Part shown: positions 1 through 5,063 of the stretch, one piece after another
Position numbering within the stretch: the first letter of the stretch is position 1
Layout: each line of letters opens with the position of its first letter
NCBI GenBank assembly: GCA_934133115.1
Contig: CAKPAV010000121.1
Coordinates: 1-5,793 of the forward strand
DNA: 5,793 nt
Reading direction: 5' to 3'
DNA from: an uncultured Bacilli bacterium
GTDB lineage: Bacteria > Bacillota_I > Bacilli_A > RFN20 > CAG-826
Position numbers and translations under genes: made by a program
The notes under the pieces: model-generated
What the model was told of the DNA's origin: nothing
Seen by the model: only the letters and a program-made list of their open reading frames with translations
Database searches by the model: none

Positions 1-187
1 CGATTGTTCCCACTCGAGTTTCTAATAATCCTACAATGAGTTTGGCTAATGTTGATTTGCCTGATCCATTATGACCAATCAAAGAAACATATTTTCCTTC
101 TTCTATATCAACATTAATATTTTTCAAGACTTTTACTTTATCATCGTAAGAAAATGTTAAGTTTTTAATTGATAACGCAATACCCAT
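1..187 (-). CDS. ECF transporter ATP-binding protein (EcfA type), N-terminal 62 codons, runs off the window
   Basis: This is the nucleotide-binding subunit of an energy-coupling-factor (cobalt/biotin/vitamin-type) importer. It hydrolyses ATP at the inner face of the membrane with a partner EcfA, an EcfT and substrate-binding S components. Translation on the minus strand from the ATG at 187-185 gives an ABC N-terminus: an aromatic A-loop (FSYDD, Tyr14), the segment VLKNINVDIEEGKYVSLIG, and Walker A GHNGSGKST at residues 38-46, followed by LAKLIVGLLE. GHNGSGKSTLAK is typical of EcfA1/CbiO rather than of generic importers. The signature motif and Walker B lie outside the window, so EcfA1 and EcfA2 cannot be told apart. 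The start overlaps the previous stop by one base (TAATG) and an AAAGG stands 8 nt upstream, implying translational coupling. Confidence 0.88.
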   Translation of the reverse strand, partial: MGIALSIKNLTFSYDDKVKVLKNINVDIEEGKYVSLIGHNGSGKSTLAKLIVGLLETRVGTI

Positions 188-393
188 TATTTTACCTTTC
201 TATGTGATACTTCAACGACAACTACTAAGACAACAAATAATAAAGCGATAGAAACACCCACAATAATTTTAACCGCTAAAGAAGCTGTTTCTAACATTGA
301 TGCTAGAGCCACCATAATCCCGCTTACAAATAAAACATATGCGATAAGGCATATTAAGAAGCGCTCTAGAAATTTTTTCGTATTCTTTTTCAT
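187..393 (-). CDS. Small two-helix membrane protein, function unknown
   Basis: This 68-residue protein has a basic N-terminus (MKKNTKKF), a hydrophobic segment at about residues 11-31, a second at about residues 41-62 that is very rich in Val, Ile and Leu, and a short basic tail (HRKVK). It is most simply a helical hairpin in the cytoplasmic membrane with both ends inside by the positive-inside rule. No catalytic or metal-binding motif is visible and I do not recognise the family. It lies between the dCMP deaminase and the EcfA gene and overlaps both by one base (TAATG at each junction). An AAAGGTG ribosome binding site stands 5 nt before its ATG. The tight packing makes it a real gene despite its size. 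A role near the ECF transporter is only an inference from position. Confidence 0.75.
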   Translation of the reverse strand: MKKNTKKFLERFLICLIAYVLFVSGIMVALASMLETASLAVKIIVGVSIALLFVVLVVVVEVSHRKVK

Positions 394-872
394 TATTCAC
401 CTTTACTAATTTTTATAACTTTTCCTTCAAAATGACGATATTTTATACCAGCCATATCAAACATTTTACGGCTTGCTTGTGATTCAATAGAGTTTTCATA
501 TTTATTATCAAGATAAATTACTTCTTTTATACCAGTTTGAATAATTGCTTTAGCGCATTCATTACAAGGAAACAAAGTTACATAAATCTTTGTACCTTTT
601 AAATTAGCAATTTGACTATTTAATATAGCATTAAATTCTGCATGGCAAACATATAAATATTTAGATTTTAAACCGTCGCCATGTCCCCAAGGCATTTGAT
701 CATCTTTTAATCCTTGTGGCATTCCATTATATCCAATACTAACTACTTTATTATCATCATTAGCAATACACGCTCCGACTTGCGTAGAAGGATCTTTACT
801 GCGTAATGCTGATAATATAGCAATTCCCATAAAATATTCTTCCCATGTAATGTAATTACTTCTTTTTTCCAT
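393..872 (-). CDS. dCMP deaminase (ComEB/DCTD family)
   Basis: This zinc enzyme deaminates dCMP to dUMP in the cytoplasm, supplying thymidylate synthase. The 159-residue protein carries the cytidine deaminase fold motifs: CHAEFNAIL with zinc ligand His77 and catalytic Glu79, and PCNECAK with zinc ligands Cys103 and Cys106. Family landmarks are also present: WEEYFMGIA, RSKDPSTQVGACI, IGYNGMP and GIKEVIYLDNKY. The wording is closer, from memory, to vertebrate DCTD than to Bacillus ComEB: LSALRSKDP, QVGACI, GYNGMP, LFPCNECAK and MAGIKYRHF all have near-identical counterparts in human DCTD. The length is normal, slightly shorter than the human 178. The start is fixed by AGGAGG at 885-880, 7 nt before the ATG. 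It is the first gene of the operon, and its stop overlaps the next start. Confidence 0.93.
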   Translation of the reverse strand: MEKRSNYITWEEYFMGIAILSALRSKDPSTQVGACIANDDNKVVSIGYNGMPQGLKDDQMPWGHGDGLKSKYLYVCHAEFNAILNSQIANLKGTKIYVTLFPCNECAKAIIQTGIKEVIYLDNKYENSIESQASRKMFDMAGIKYRHFEGKVIKISKGE

Positions 873-879
873 AAATGTG

Positions 880-885
880 CCTCCT
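880..885 (-). promoter_or_regulatory. Strong ribosome binding site of the dCMP deaminase gene
   Basis: The minus strand reads AGGAGG, a perfect anti-Shine-Dalgarno match, 7 nt before the ATG at 872. It decides the start codon. Confidence 0.85.
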
Positions 886-895
886 AATAACGTGA

Positions 896-927
896 GATAT
901 TATATCATAATATCTTAGTTATCGCAT
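896..927 (-). promoter_or_regulatory. Extended -10 promoter of the dCMP deaminase operon, overlapped by a palindrome
   Basis: On the minus strand TGATATAAT (907-899) is a perfect extended -10 element. The -35 region at about 927-922 (ATGCGA) is poor, as is common for extended -10 promoters. The -10 lies inside a perfect inverted repeat with arms GATATTAT (896-903) and ATAATATC (907-914) and a 3-nt centre, so a dimeric regulator bound there would block RNA polymerase. Part of the symmetry may simply reflect the AT-rich -10. The predicted transcript starts near 892. Confidence 0.6.
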
Positions 928-1048
928 TATTTTTTTATATTGCTAAGCCAACAAGAAATGATTGATATGTGTTTTTTAACACGTTTGTTAACCTTATAAT
1001 TTCATTTTGAATTATGTTAAATGATTTTTATTCTAGAAAATTTTTACG

Positions 1049-1324
1049 TTATCTAAAAAAAACTTTTAATCCAATCACATCAATTCCATCATCTGTTTTC
1101 TATGGAATTATATCTTCTTTTACAATAATAATGTTTCTAAATCTTCATCAAAATCAAAAGCAAATCTTATAATATTTTCTTTTTTTACAATATTTTAATC
1201 AAATAATTATAAAACAATTTATTCAAAATATATGATTTACCACATCTCTTATTCCCGTTATTATTTTAACTAATTCATTGTTTTTTCTATCAATAATTTC
1301 ATTTAAATATCTTTCTCTTTTTAG
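1049..1324 (-). pseudogene. Decayed AAA_14/DUF4143-type ATPase, N-terminus joined to C-terminus
   Basis: The minus strand from 1324 reads LKRERYLNEIIDRK then NNELVKIITGIR, the classic N-terminus of AAA_14 ATPases. After a one-base deletion inside the Walker A codons comes CGKSYILNKLFYNYLIK (family form RRCGKSYLL). A second shift leads into ENIIRFAFDFDEDLETL. The next piece, DIIP then KTDDGIDVIGLKVFF with an intervening stop, resembles the C-terminal end of these proteins rather than the segment expected after the N-terminus, so about 300 central codons seem to be missing. The usual start codon is replaced by TAG just before the Leu codon. Several stops and shifts make it certain that no functional ATPase is made. 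Family assignment of the N-terminal part is strong. The C-terminal match is moderate and from memory. Confidence 0.75.
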
Positions 1325-1429
1325 CTACCATTCACTTTTTTTGCAGTTTACTACATTTTTTGCGAATTGCTCAATTTTGAAAAGCATTTTAATGATGTTT
1401 TTTATTATTCACTTAAAAATACAATTAAT

Positions 1430-1443
1430 TCGGTCGAAACCGA
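1430..1443. other. Short GC-containing hairpin upstream of an ATPase relic
   Basis: TCGGT (1430-1434) and ACCGA (1439-1443) form a 5-bp stem with a CGAA loop, 22 bases before the start codon of the ATPase relic at 1465. It stands out in an AT-rich background. It could be an operator half-site pair or a leader hairpin. It has no U-tract and is not a terminator. Confidence 0.3.
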
Positions 1444-1464
1444 GTCGGATTGGAGCGAATAAAA

Positions 1465-1622
1465 ATGAAATTCATAGGAAGGACTGAAGAAATAACGAAA
1501 TCAAACAAATTAATATGACTGGTTTAAATTGCTATAAATATGTTTTTATATCTCGAAGTGGTTTTTCATGCACATCAAAAGATAATGTTCAATTAATAGA
1601 TTTAAAGCAATTGTTCGAATAA
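1465..1622 (+). pseudogene. Minimal relic of an ATPase_2/DUF234-family ATPase (both ends only)
   Basis: A start codon with GGAG 9 nt upstream opens the peptide MKFIGRTEEI, the standard first residues of ATPase_2/DUF234 proteins (family form M.FIGR..EL). Within about 10 codons the similarity jumps, in a different frame from 1503, to the C-terminal end of the same family: YKYVFISRSGF and then VQLIDLKQLFE with a TAA at 1620-1622. The family form is Y..LFSKSGF...L..LISLEDLF. The whole Walker A, Walker B and central region is gone, leaving about 50 of a usual 440-470 codons. The relation of the two ends to one family is my recognition of the motifs, not a search. It cannot be functional as an ATPase. 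Confidence 0.7.
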
Positions 1623-2025
1623 ATTTTTCAAACAATTGCAACAACCGTGTCAATTTTTAATAAATCTTAATAGGAAACAGTTATTCCAATAATAGTAAAA
1701 CCAATATGTTGTTCCGCAATTAATGCTTTTAAATATATCGGTCTATTATAATCTCCTAGTTAGCTTTTTTATTAGAACTCTGCCTTTTTTGAGGTTGTAT
1801 TTTATGCTAATAAAGTCAAATAATCAATATTTAGTCTCTTTTTTGGTAGAATTCTACCTTTTTCGCGACTACTTTCATTAAATAAGAGTAACAAAATTAG
1901 CAACAATCAATTAATATCGGACTAATCAATGCATTTGCTTTAGAATCGCTTAAATTTACCATATCTAGATTATAATAATCGTAATTAAGTAAAATTTAGT
2001 AACGCCGCTCTTTACTAGTTTAGTA
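1623..2025. other. Gene-free stretch with repeats and possible decayed coding sequence
   Basis: No intact gene is visible in these 400 bases. They hold the imperfect repeat pair at 1765-1790 and 1839-1864, and the first copy of the 23-bp repeat at 1971-1993. A 30-codon minus-strand open stretch at 1759-1667, beginning LGDYNRPIYLKALIAEQHIG, reads like protein but lacks a start codon and matches nothing I recognise. It may be a gene fragment. Confidence 0.4.
1765..1864. repeat. Two imperfect 26-bp repeats 74 bp apart, the second centred on a perfect palindrome
   Basis: Positions 1765-1790 and 1839-1864 match at 21 of 26 bases by hand alignment. The second copy contains the perfect 14-bp palindrome GGTAGAATTCTACC at 1845-1858, flanked by T-runs on both sides. 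Its outer form GGTA...TACC resembles the ATGGTAA/TTACCAT operator before the intact ATPase at 3315. These may be regulatory sites left behind by lost ATPase genes. The oligo-T flanks also allow a weak terminator-like reading. Confidence 0.45.
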
Positions 2026-2048
2026 TATAATAATCGTAATTAAGTAAA
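1971..2048 (+). repeat. Exact 23-bp direct repeat (1971-1993 and 2026-2048) before the ATPase relic at 2062
   Basis: Two exact 23-bp copies begin with TATAATAATCG and end with AATTAAGTAAA, with a start-to-start distance of 55 bp. The second runs into the ribosome binding site AAGGTGG at 2047-2053. Each contains a TATAAT, so this may be a duplicated promoter/operator region or a pair of protein-binding sites. No convincing -35 partner is visible for either TATAAT. Confidence 0.75.
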
Positions 2049-2061
2049 GGTGGTGTTTATT

Positions 2062-2594
2062 ATGATTGGTAGAAACTATGAACTACAAGAAATTGAAACG
2101 CTATATAATTCTAATAAATTTGAGTTCTTAGTACTATACGGTCATAAAATAATAGGCAAATCCACATTACTTATAGATTTTGCTAAGAAACACAATTGCT
2201 TTTACTTTTTAGCGCAAGAAAAAAATACAATTTTATCTATAAAAGAGTTTACGGCTTTAATAAAAGATTATTTCAATATTGAGTATATGCCAACTGCTAA
2301 CGATTGGGCAGATGTTATAGCAATTCTTAACGAACGTATTGAAATAAAATTAAAAGAAAGCAATGGTAACAAAGTATGTATAAGGGTATTTTTGGCGAAT
2401 GTAAATTTAAAAATGAAAAATTTGACTTATCCGAATTTAATGATTTAATTAGTGCAAGTGAGATATTTACTGATGTTAAAGAAAAATATTATTATGTCTT
2501 TGTAAAAAGCGAATACACTCAAGCAGTTATAGATAAAAGCAAAGAATATAATGTTAAATTATTAACGATTGATGATTTATTTAAAATTGATTAA
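2062..2594 (+). pseudogene. ATPase_2/DUF234-family ATPase with internal deletion and frameshift
   Basis: The ATG at 2062, 8 nt after AAGGTGG, is preferred over the upstream GTG at 2050. It gives MIGRNYELQEIETLYNSNKF and a conserved strand ending in Walker A GHKIIGKST at residues 27-35. The N-terminal part continues to about ANDWADVIAILNERI, just before where Walker B should be. Near 2376 the frame changes, and the next 73 codons (MYKGIFGECKF, then FDLSEFNDL, YYYVFVKS and LLTIDDLFKID) are the C-terminal DUF234 domain with its nuclease-like GECK (E-x-K) motif. Walker B, the sensor region and the linker, about 250 codons, are missing. An N-terminal fragment of 128 residues could still be made, and the downstream ATG at 2376 has no good ribosome binding site. 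Remaining codons are well preserved, so the loss looks recent compared with the relics at 1049 and 1465. Confidence 0.85.
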
Positions 2595-2613
2595 TTTGCC
2601 TTGTTGTATCACA

Positions 2614-2659
2614 AAAAGTGCAATTTAAGCATGTTAAAAATGCTTCAAAAGTACAATTT
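2614..2659 (+). repeat. Paired direct repeats 33 bp apart plus a hairpin, upstream of the ATPase relic at 2740
   Basis: AAAAGTGCAATTT (2614-2626) recurs as AAAAGTACAATTT (2647-2659) with a 33-bp period. Between them an inverted repeat pairs AAGCAT (2627-2632) with ATGCTT (2640-2645). The second repeat merges into GTACAATTTGTAC (2651-2663), itself palindromic. A looser inverted match, TTGCACAAATTC, follows at 2691-2702. The arrangement looks like a multi-site operator in the leader of the downstream gene. The 33-bp spacing, about three helical turns, places sites on the same face of the DNA. Confidence 0.5.
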
Positions 2660-2726
2660 GTACATTTGAGGTGTTTTTTTATGTCATAACTTGCACAAAT
2701 TCAAGAAAAATATAATTCTATATAAG

Positions 2727-2742
2727 GGTGGTGTTTACTATG
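2727..2742 (+). promoter_or_regulatory. Translation start region shared with the relic at 2062
   Basis: The 16 bases GGTGGTGTTTACTATG end in the start codon at 2740 and match 15 of 16 bases at 2049-2064, which end in the start codon at 2062. GGTGG or AAGGGTGG serves as the ribosome binding site. The two genes belong to different ATPase families, so the shared leader is not explained by protein homology. Confidence 0.6.
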
Positions 2743-2966
2743 GAACGTTTTATTATTAATGAATTAATTAAATGGAATAGCAAAAAAAGAAAGCCAAAGG
2801 AACATTAAATTCTTTATCGAAGTATAAAGCACATAATAGCTGTCAAAGAGTAATAAACGTATCAAGTAACAATTTTGGAATTGATGAAGCACAAGGAATA
2901 ATGACTATTTCTTTATATATGTTTTTTATGTTTTTAAATAAAAGAAAAGAAAAGCAACAGTCATAA
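2740..2966 (+). pseudogene. AAA_14/DUF4143 ATPase reduced to its N- and C-terminal ends
   Basis: The start at 2740 gives MERFIINELIKWNSKKRKP, the standard AAA_14 N-terminus (compare MLKRKILNDLINWKNTKDKE of the intact gene at 3315). It stops just before the expected Walker A. From about 2796, one base out of frame, 56 codons follow that match the C-terminal end: KGTLNSLSKYKAHN, then VINVSSNNFGID, then GIMTISLYMFFMFLN, ending at the TAA at 2964-2966. The whole P-loop and DUF4143 core, some 330 codons, is absent. The join falls at AAAGCCAAAGG (2790-2800), where the N-terminal lysine/proline codons and a C-terminal VKA.KGT-type sequence would share short homology. The stop codon lies at the terminator of the convergent RNA cassette. 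Confidence 0.82.
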
Positions 2967-3002
2967 AAAAAAGCCGAGTTCCGAAACAGACCAAGGCCTT
3001 TT
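2965..3002 (-). terminator. Intrinsic terminator of RNA copy A, probably bidirectional
   Basis: On the minus strand AAAGGCC pairs with GGCUUUU (7 bp, one G-U), with an inner GUU/AAC stem closed by UCGG, followed by eight U residues. On the plus strand the same hairpin ends in UUUU and could also end ATPase transcripts. In copy B the stem reads AAAAAGUC/GACUUUUU, a compensatory C-G to U-A change. Confidence 0.6.
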
Positions 3003-3077
3003 AGTAAATCATAAAATTTGCTGTGCTTAACTAAAATAAATAGTATGCTATTAACGTTGGCATCTATCACCTTTGTT
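2965..3077 (-). ncRNA. Putative small RNA, copy A (about 113 nt)
   Basis: On the minus strand a well-formed promoter (3112-3084) is followed by about 113 nt with no good reading frame, ending in a GC hairpin and eight U residues. A 39-bp stretch (3006-3044) is identical to 5067-5105 in copy B, and 3049-3075 matches 5114-5140 with one difference. The RNA begins near ACAAAGGTGATAGATGCC, has a central AT-rich part containing AGTTAAGCACAGCAAATTTT, and ends in the terminator. It matches no RNA family I know (not 6S, SRP, RNase P, tmRNA or a familiar riboswitch). It is convergent with, and shares its terminator with, the ATPase relic ending at 2966. Transcription is inferred, not seen. Confidence 0.55.
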
Positions 3078-3083
3078 GTGCCG

Positions 3084-3112
3084 ATTCTAACACTTGCTGC
3101 ACCGTTTGTCAA
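3084..3112 (-). promoter_or_regulatory. Sigma-70-like promoter of RNA copy A
   Basis: The minus strand reads TTGACA (3112-3107, perfect -35), a 17-bp spacer, then TAGAAT (3089-3084) with an upstream TG giving an extended -10. This is the best -35 and spacing combination in the window. The predicted start is near 3077. The surrounding 3051-3120 is about 46% GC by hand count, well above its neighbours. Confidence 0.65.
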
Positions 3113-3174
3113 CCGCCATAATAGTATTCCATTAATTAAGTATAGTGTGTTTTAGATTGCTTAAATTCAATTTC

Positions 3175-3258
3175 AAAGTCCAAAAATATGCATTTATCAT
3201 CATTTAATGGTCGAAAAATATGCATTTATTATCACTTGTATGGTCAAAAAATATGCAA
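3175..3258 (+). repeat. Three tandem 32-33 bp repeats before the intact ATPase
   Basis: The core AAAAATATGCA recurs at 3182-3192, 3214-3224 and 3247-3257. Copies two and three are preceded by ATGGTC or TGGTC, and copies one and two are followed by TTTAT and ATCA. The period is 32 then 33 bp, three helical turns, and the array stops 5 bp before the -35 of the ATPase promoter. The core contains the symmetric ATGCAT. This looks like an iteron-type array for a DNA-binding regulator, possibly the ATPase itself. It is not a CRISPR array, because the intervals between cores are themselves similar. Confidence 0.75.
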
Positions 3259-3262
3259 ACAC

Positions 3263-3300
3263 TTGATTCTTTCGGGCTTTTTATGGTAATATTTTACCAT
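3263..3300 (+). promoter_or_regulatory. Promoter and palindromic operator of the intact ATPase gene
   Basis: TTGATT (3263-3268), an 18-bp spacer and TAATAT (3287-3292) form a plausible promoter 23 bp before the start codon. A perfect inverted repeat with arms ATGGTAA (3283-3289) and TTACCAT (3294-3300) and a 4-bp centre covers the -10, so a bound protein would repress transcription. A related GGTA...TACC palindrome occurs at 1845-1858. Confidence 0.6.
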
Positions 3301-3314
3301 GAGTGAGGTAAGGT

Positions 3315-4610
3315 ATGTTAAAAAGAAAAATTTTAAATGATTTAATCAATTGGAAAAATACCAAAGATAAAGAATGTCTTCTTGTGAAAGGTGCTAGACA
3401 AGTCGGCAAGACTTATATCATTGAGGAATTTGGCAAAAATTACTATGACAATTATGTATATTTAAATTTCTTTCGTAATCCAAATTTAAAAAACATTTTT
3501 GAAGGTAGCCTTGAAGCAAGTGAGATATACAAAAAAATGTCAATATATATTCCAAATTTTAAACTAGTTCCAAATACGCTTATTTTTCTTGATGAAATTC
3601 AAGAATGTCCAAATGCAAGAACAGCGCTTAAATTCCTTGCAATAGATAACAAATATGATGTTATAGCTTCAGGATCACTTTTAGGAATAAGTTATAAGTC
3701 AGTTCCATCAATTCCTGTTGGATACGAAAGGCAACTTACTATGTATTCCCTTGATTTTGAAGAATTTTTATGGGCTATTGGCTTCAACGAAAATTCAATT
3801 TCATATATCAAAGAACATTTTGAAAATCATGAAAAAATTGAAAATGGTATCAATGATGAGATGTTTAGAAAATTAAGAGAATATATTGTTGTTGGTGGAA
3901 TGCCTGATGTTGTAAACACTTTTATTGAAACGAACAACTTTAGCGATGTTCAAAAAGCACAAGACAAAATTCTCTTTGACTATAATGATGATATTATTAA
4001 ATATGCAGAAAATGTTGAGAAGCCAAAAATTAGAAAATGTTATAATTCAATTCCAAAGCAACTTGCAAAAGAAAATAAAAAATTTCAATATTCCGTTGTT
4101 GAGAAAGGTTCAACATCTAGAAAATATGCAGATAGTGTTCAATGGTTAGTAGATGCCAACTTGGTTATCCCTGTTTATAATGTGTCTAATCCAATTTTAC
4201 CTCTTGATGCTTACTCAAAAGAAGACTATTTTAAAATTTATTTAAATGATATTGGGCTAATTTGTGCAATGTATGGCTTTGATATTAAGGCTCCCATTTT
4301 AGAAAATTCTCTTTCAGGTTCTGCAAAAGGAGGAATTTATGAAAATTTAATATGTGATATACTTACTAAACGCGGATACAAACTCCATTTTTATAAAAAT
4401 GATGACAACACACAAGAGTTGGAATTTTTAATCACTCAAAACTCTAAAATTATTCCAATTGAAGTTAAAGCCGGCAATAGCGCTAGTGTTTCTCTTAATA
4501 ACTTTATCATTGAATACAAGCCCCCTTATGCCTATAAACTAATCACTGGCAATATAGGTGTTAGCAAAACAAAAATCACCTTACCTTTATATATGGCTAT
4601 GTTTATTTAA
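3315..4610 (+). CDS. AAA_14/DUF4143 ATP-binding protein (intact)
   Basis: This 431-residue cytoplasmic P-loop ATPase belongs to a family that is widespread and often multicopy in anaerobic bacteria and archaea; its cellular role is not established. Order of parts: N-terminal LKRKILNDLINWKN; Walker A GARQVGKT at residues 26-33; Walker B LIFLDEIQE at residues 89-97; sensor-like DVIASGSLLG at residues 115-124; then the winged-helix-like region and DUF4143 domain from about residue 200. The C-terminal fold carries ELEF at 368-371 and IPIEVKAG at 380-387, a PD-(D/E)XK-like acid plus E-x-K pattern, here with Glu in place of the usual Asp. All key residues are present and the length is normal. GTGAGG lies 6 nt before the ATG, fixing the start. 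The gene has its own promoter, palindrome and repeat array, and lies between two copies of a small-RNA cassette. It may be a self-regulated selfish or defence-related gene, but that is inference. Confidence 0.9.
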   Translation: MLKRKILNDLINWKNTKDKECLLVKGARQVGKTYIIEEFGKNYYDNYVYLNFFRNPNLKNIFEGSLEASEIYKKMSIYIPNFKLVPNTLIFLDEIQECPNARTALKFLAIDNKYDVIASGSLLGISYKSVPSIPVGYERQLTMYSLDFEEFLWAIGFNENSISYIKEHFENHEKIENGINDEMFRKLREYIVVGGMPDVVNTFIETNNFSDVQKAQDKILFDYNDDIIKYAENVEKPKIRKCYNSIPKQLAKENKKFQYSVVEKGSTSRKYADSVQWLVDANLVIPVYNVSNPILPLDAYSKEDYFKIYLNDIGLICAMYGFDIKAPILENSLSGSAKGGIYENLICDILTKRGYKLHFYKNDDNTQELEFLITQNSKIIPIEVKAGNSASVSLNNFIIEYKPPYAYKLITGNIGVSKTKITLPLYMAMFI

Positions 4611-4976
4611 CTATTTACAGATTAATGGTAAATACGATTTTTCCTCTTTGTTTTTTTAATAAAGAGTCCAACTTCTAGGATATATCTCTAATTCAATGAA
4701 ATTATTTTTTCTCTCATTATATAACATACTTTTGAAAACAATTTTTGGTACAAACTCAACCGATTTTTCCCAAATGTTTTAAAAATTGGTTTGGCGTGCT
4801 CTAAAATGGTAAAAAAGCGATATTGAGGTTGATAAGTGAGCATAATTGCTTATTTTAATTCGAGGAGTTCTGGTGTCTTTTGCTCTTCATATCATTTGCC
4901 TTCTTTATTGAAAACATCTTTTAGATAATATTCTCCTGTTTTTTTAGGCCCTCTAAGTTCAATATAATTTTTCAGT
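4611..4976 (-). pseudogene. Decayed unidentified gene, minus strand
   Basis: The minus strand reads like protein in two frames. From about 4976: LKNYIELRGPKKTGEYYL then KDVFNKEGK, a TGA, and YEEQKTPELLELK, then a TAA. The same frame continues to about HAKPIFKTFGK. One frame over: EKSVEFVPKIVFKSMLYN, NNFIELEIYPRSWTLY, a TAA, and KNKEEKSYLPLICK, ending in the TAG at 4613-4611, directly against the stop of the intact ATPase. Clear charged and aromatic patterning over about 120 codons, with only a few stops and one shift, supports a recently broken gene with its start lost. I do not recognise the family. If TGA were read as Trp one stop would vanish, but TAA stops and a shift remain. Confidence 0.55.
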
Positions 4977-4977
4977 T

Positions 4978-5028
4978 ATCTATTTTTTTATGTTTTTAAA
5001 TGAAATAAAAGAAACGCAACAGATATAA
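4978..5028 (+). pseudogene. Last 16 codons of an AAA_14-type gene, attached to RNA cassette copy B
   Basis: The plus strand reads IYFFMFLNEIKETQQI and TAA. The relic at 2740 ends LYMFFMFLNKRKEKQQS and TAA at the same distance from its RNA cassette terminator. The bases agree closely through the stop codon and the run of A that follows. Nothing else of the gene survives here, so this is the left edge of a segmental duplication that carried an ATPase 3' end together with the RNA cassette. Confidence 0.65.
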
Positions 5029-5063
5029 AAAAAAGTCTAGTTCCTACTGGCCCTGGACTTTTT
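5027..5063 (-). terminator. Intrinsic terminator of RNA copy B, probably bidirectional
   Basis: On the minus strand AAAAAGUC pairs with GACUUUUU (8 bp), and after one mismatch AG pairs with CU. The loop contains GGAA, and eight U residues follow. On the plus strand the hairpin ends in five U residues. The position relative to the 39-bp block matches copy A. Confidence 0.65.

Noticed and set aside
1278..1487. Plus-strand open frame of 69 codons
   Set aside because: It is antisense to the AAA_14 relic over its first part, rich in Phe, Leu and Ser from T-rich sequence, lacks a ribosome binding site, and crosses the start of the relic at 1465.
2376..2594. Separate small gene of 72 codons
   Set aside because: It is the C-terminal DUF234 part of the broken ATPase beginning at 2062, with no ribosome binding site of its own.
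2997..3077. Known RNA families (tracrRNA, SRP RNA, 6S, riboswitch) for the cassette
   Set aside because: No CRISPR repeat complement, no GGAA-capped SRP helix, no 6S bulge architecture and no regulated gene directly downstream could be seen. Left as unidentified.
2843..3112. Minus-strand open frame of 89 codons over the first RNA cassette
   Set aside because: It starts inside the -35 of the RNA promoter and runs through the terminator. The equivalent frame in copy B is broken by stops, so it is not conserved as protein.
3175..3258. CRISPR array
   Set aside because: Only three units, the sequence between cores is itself repeated rather than unique, and no cas gene is present.
3925..4149. Plus-strand open frame of 74 codons inside the intact ATPase
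   Set aside because: A lysine-rich shadow in another frame of a well-supported gene.
4647..4672. CTCTTT/AAAGAG hairpin as terminator of the intact ATPase
   Set aside because: No T-run follows the stem on either strand and it lies within the unidentified relic.
4611..4976. Evidence for TGA read as tryptophan
   Set aside because: One TGA in the decayed gene sits where Trp would fit, but intact genes use TGG and the same relic has TAA stops and a frameshift.
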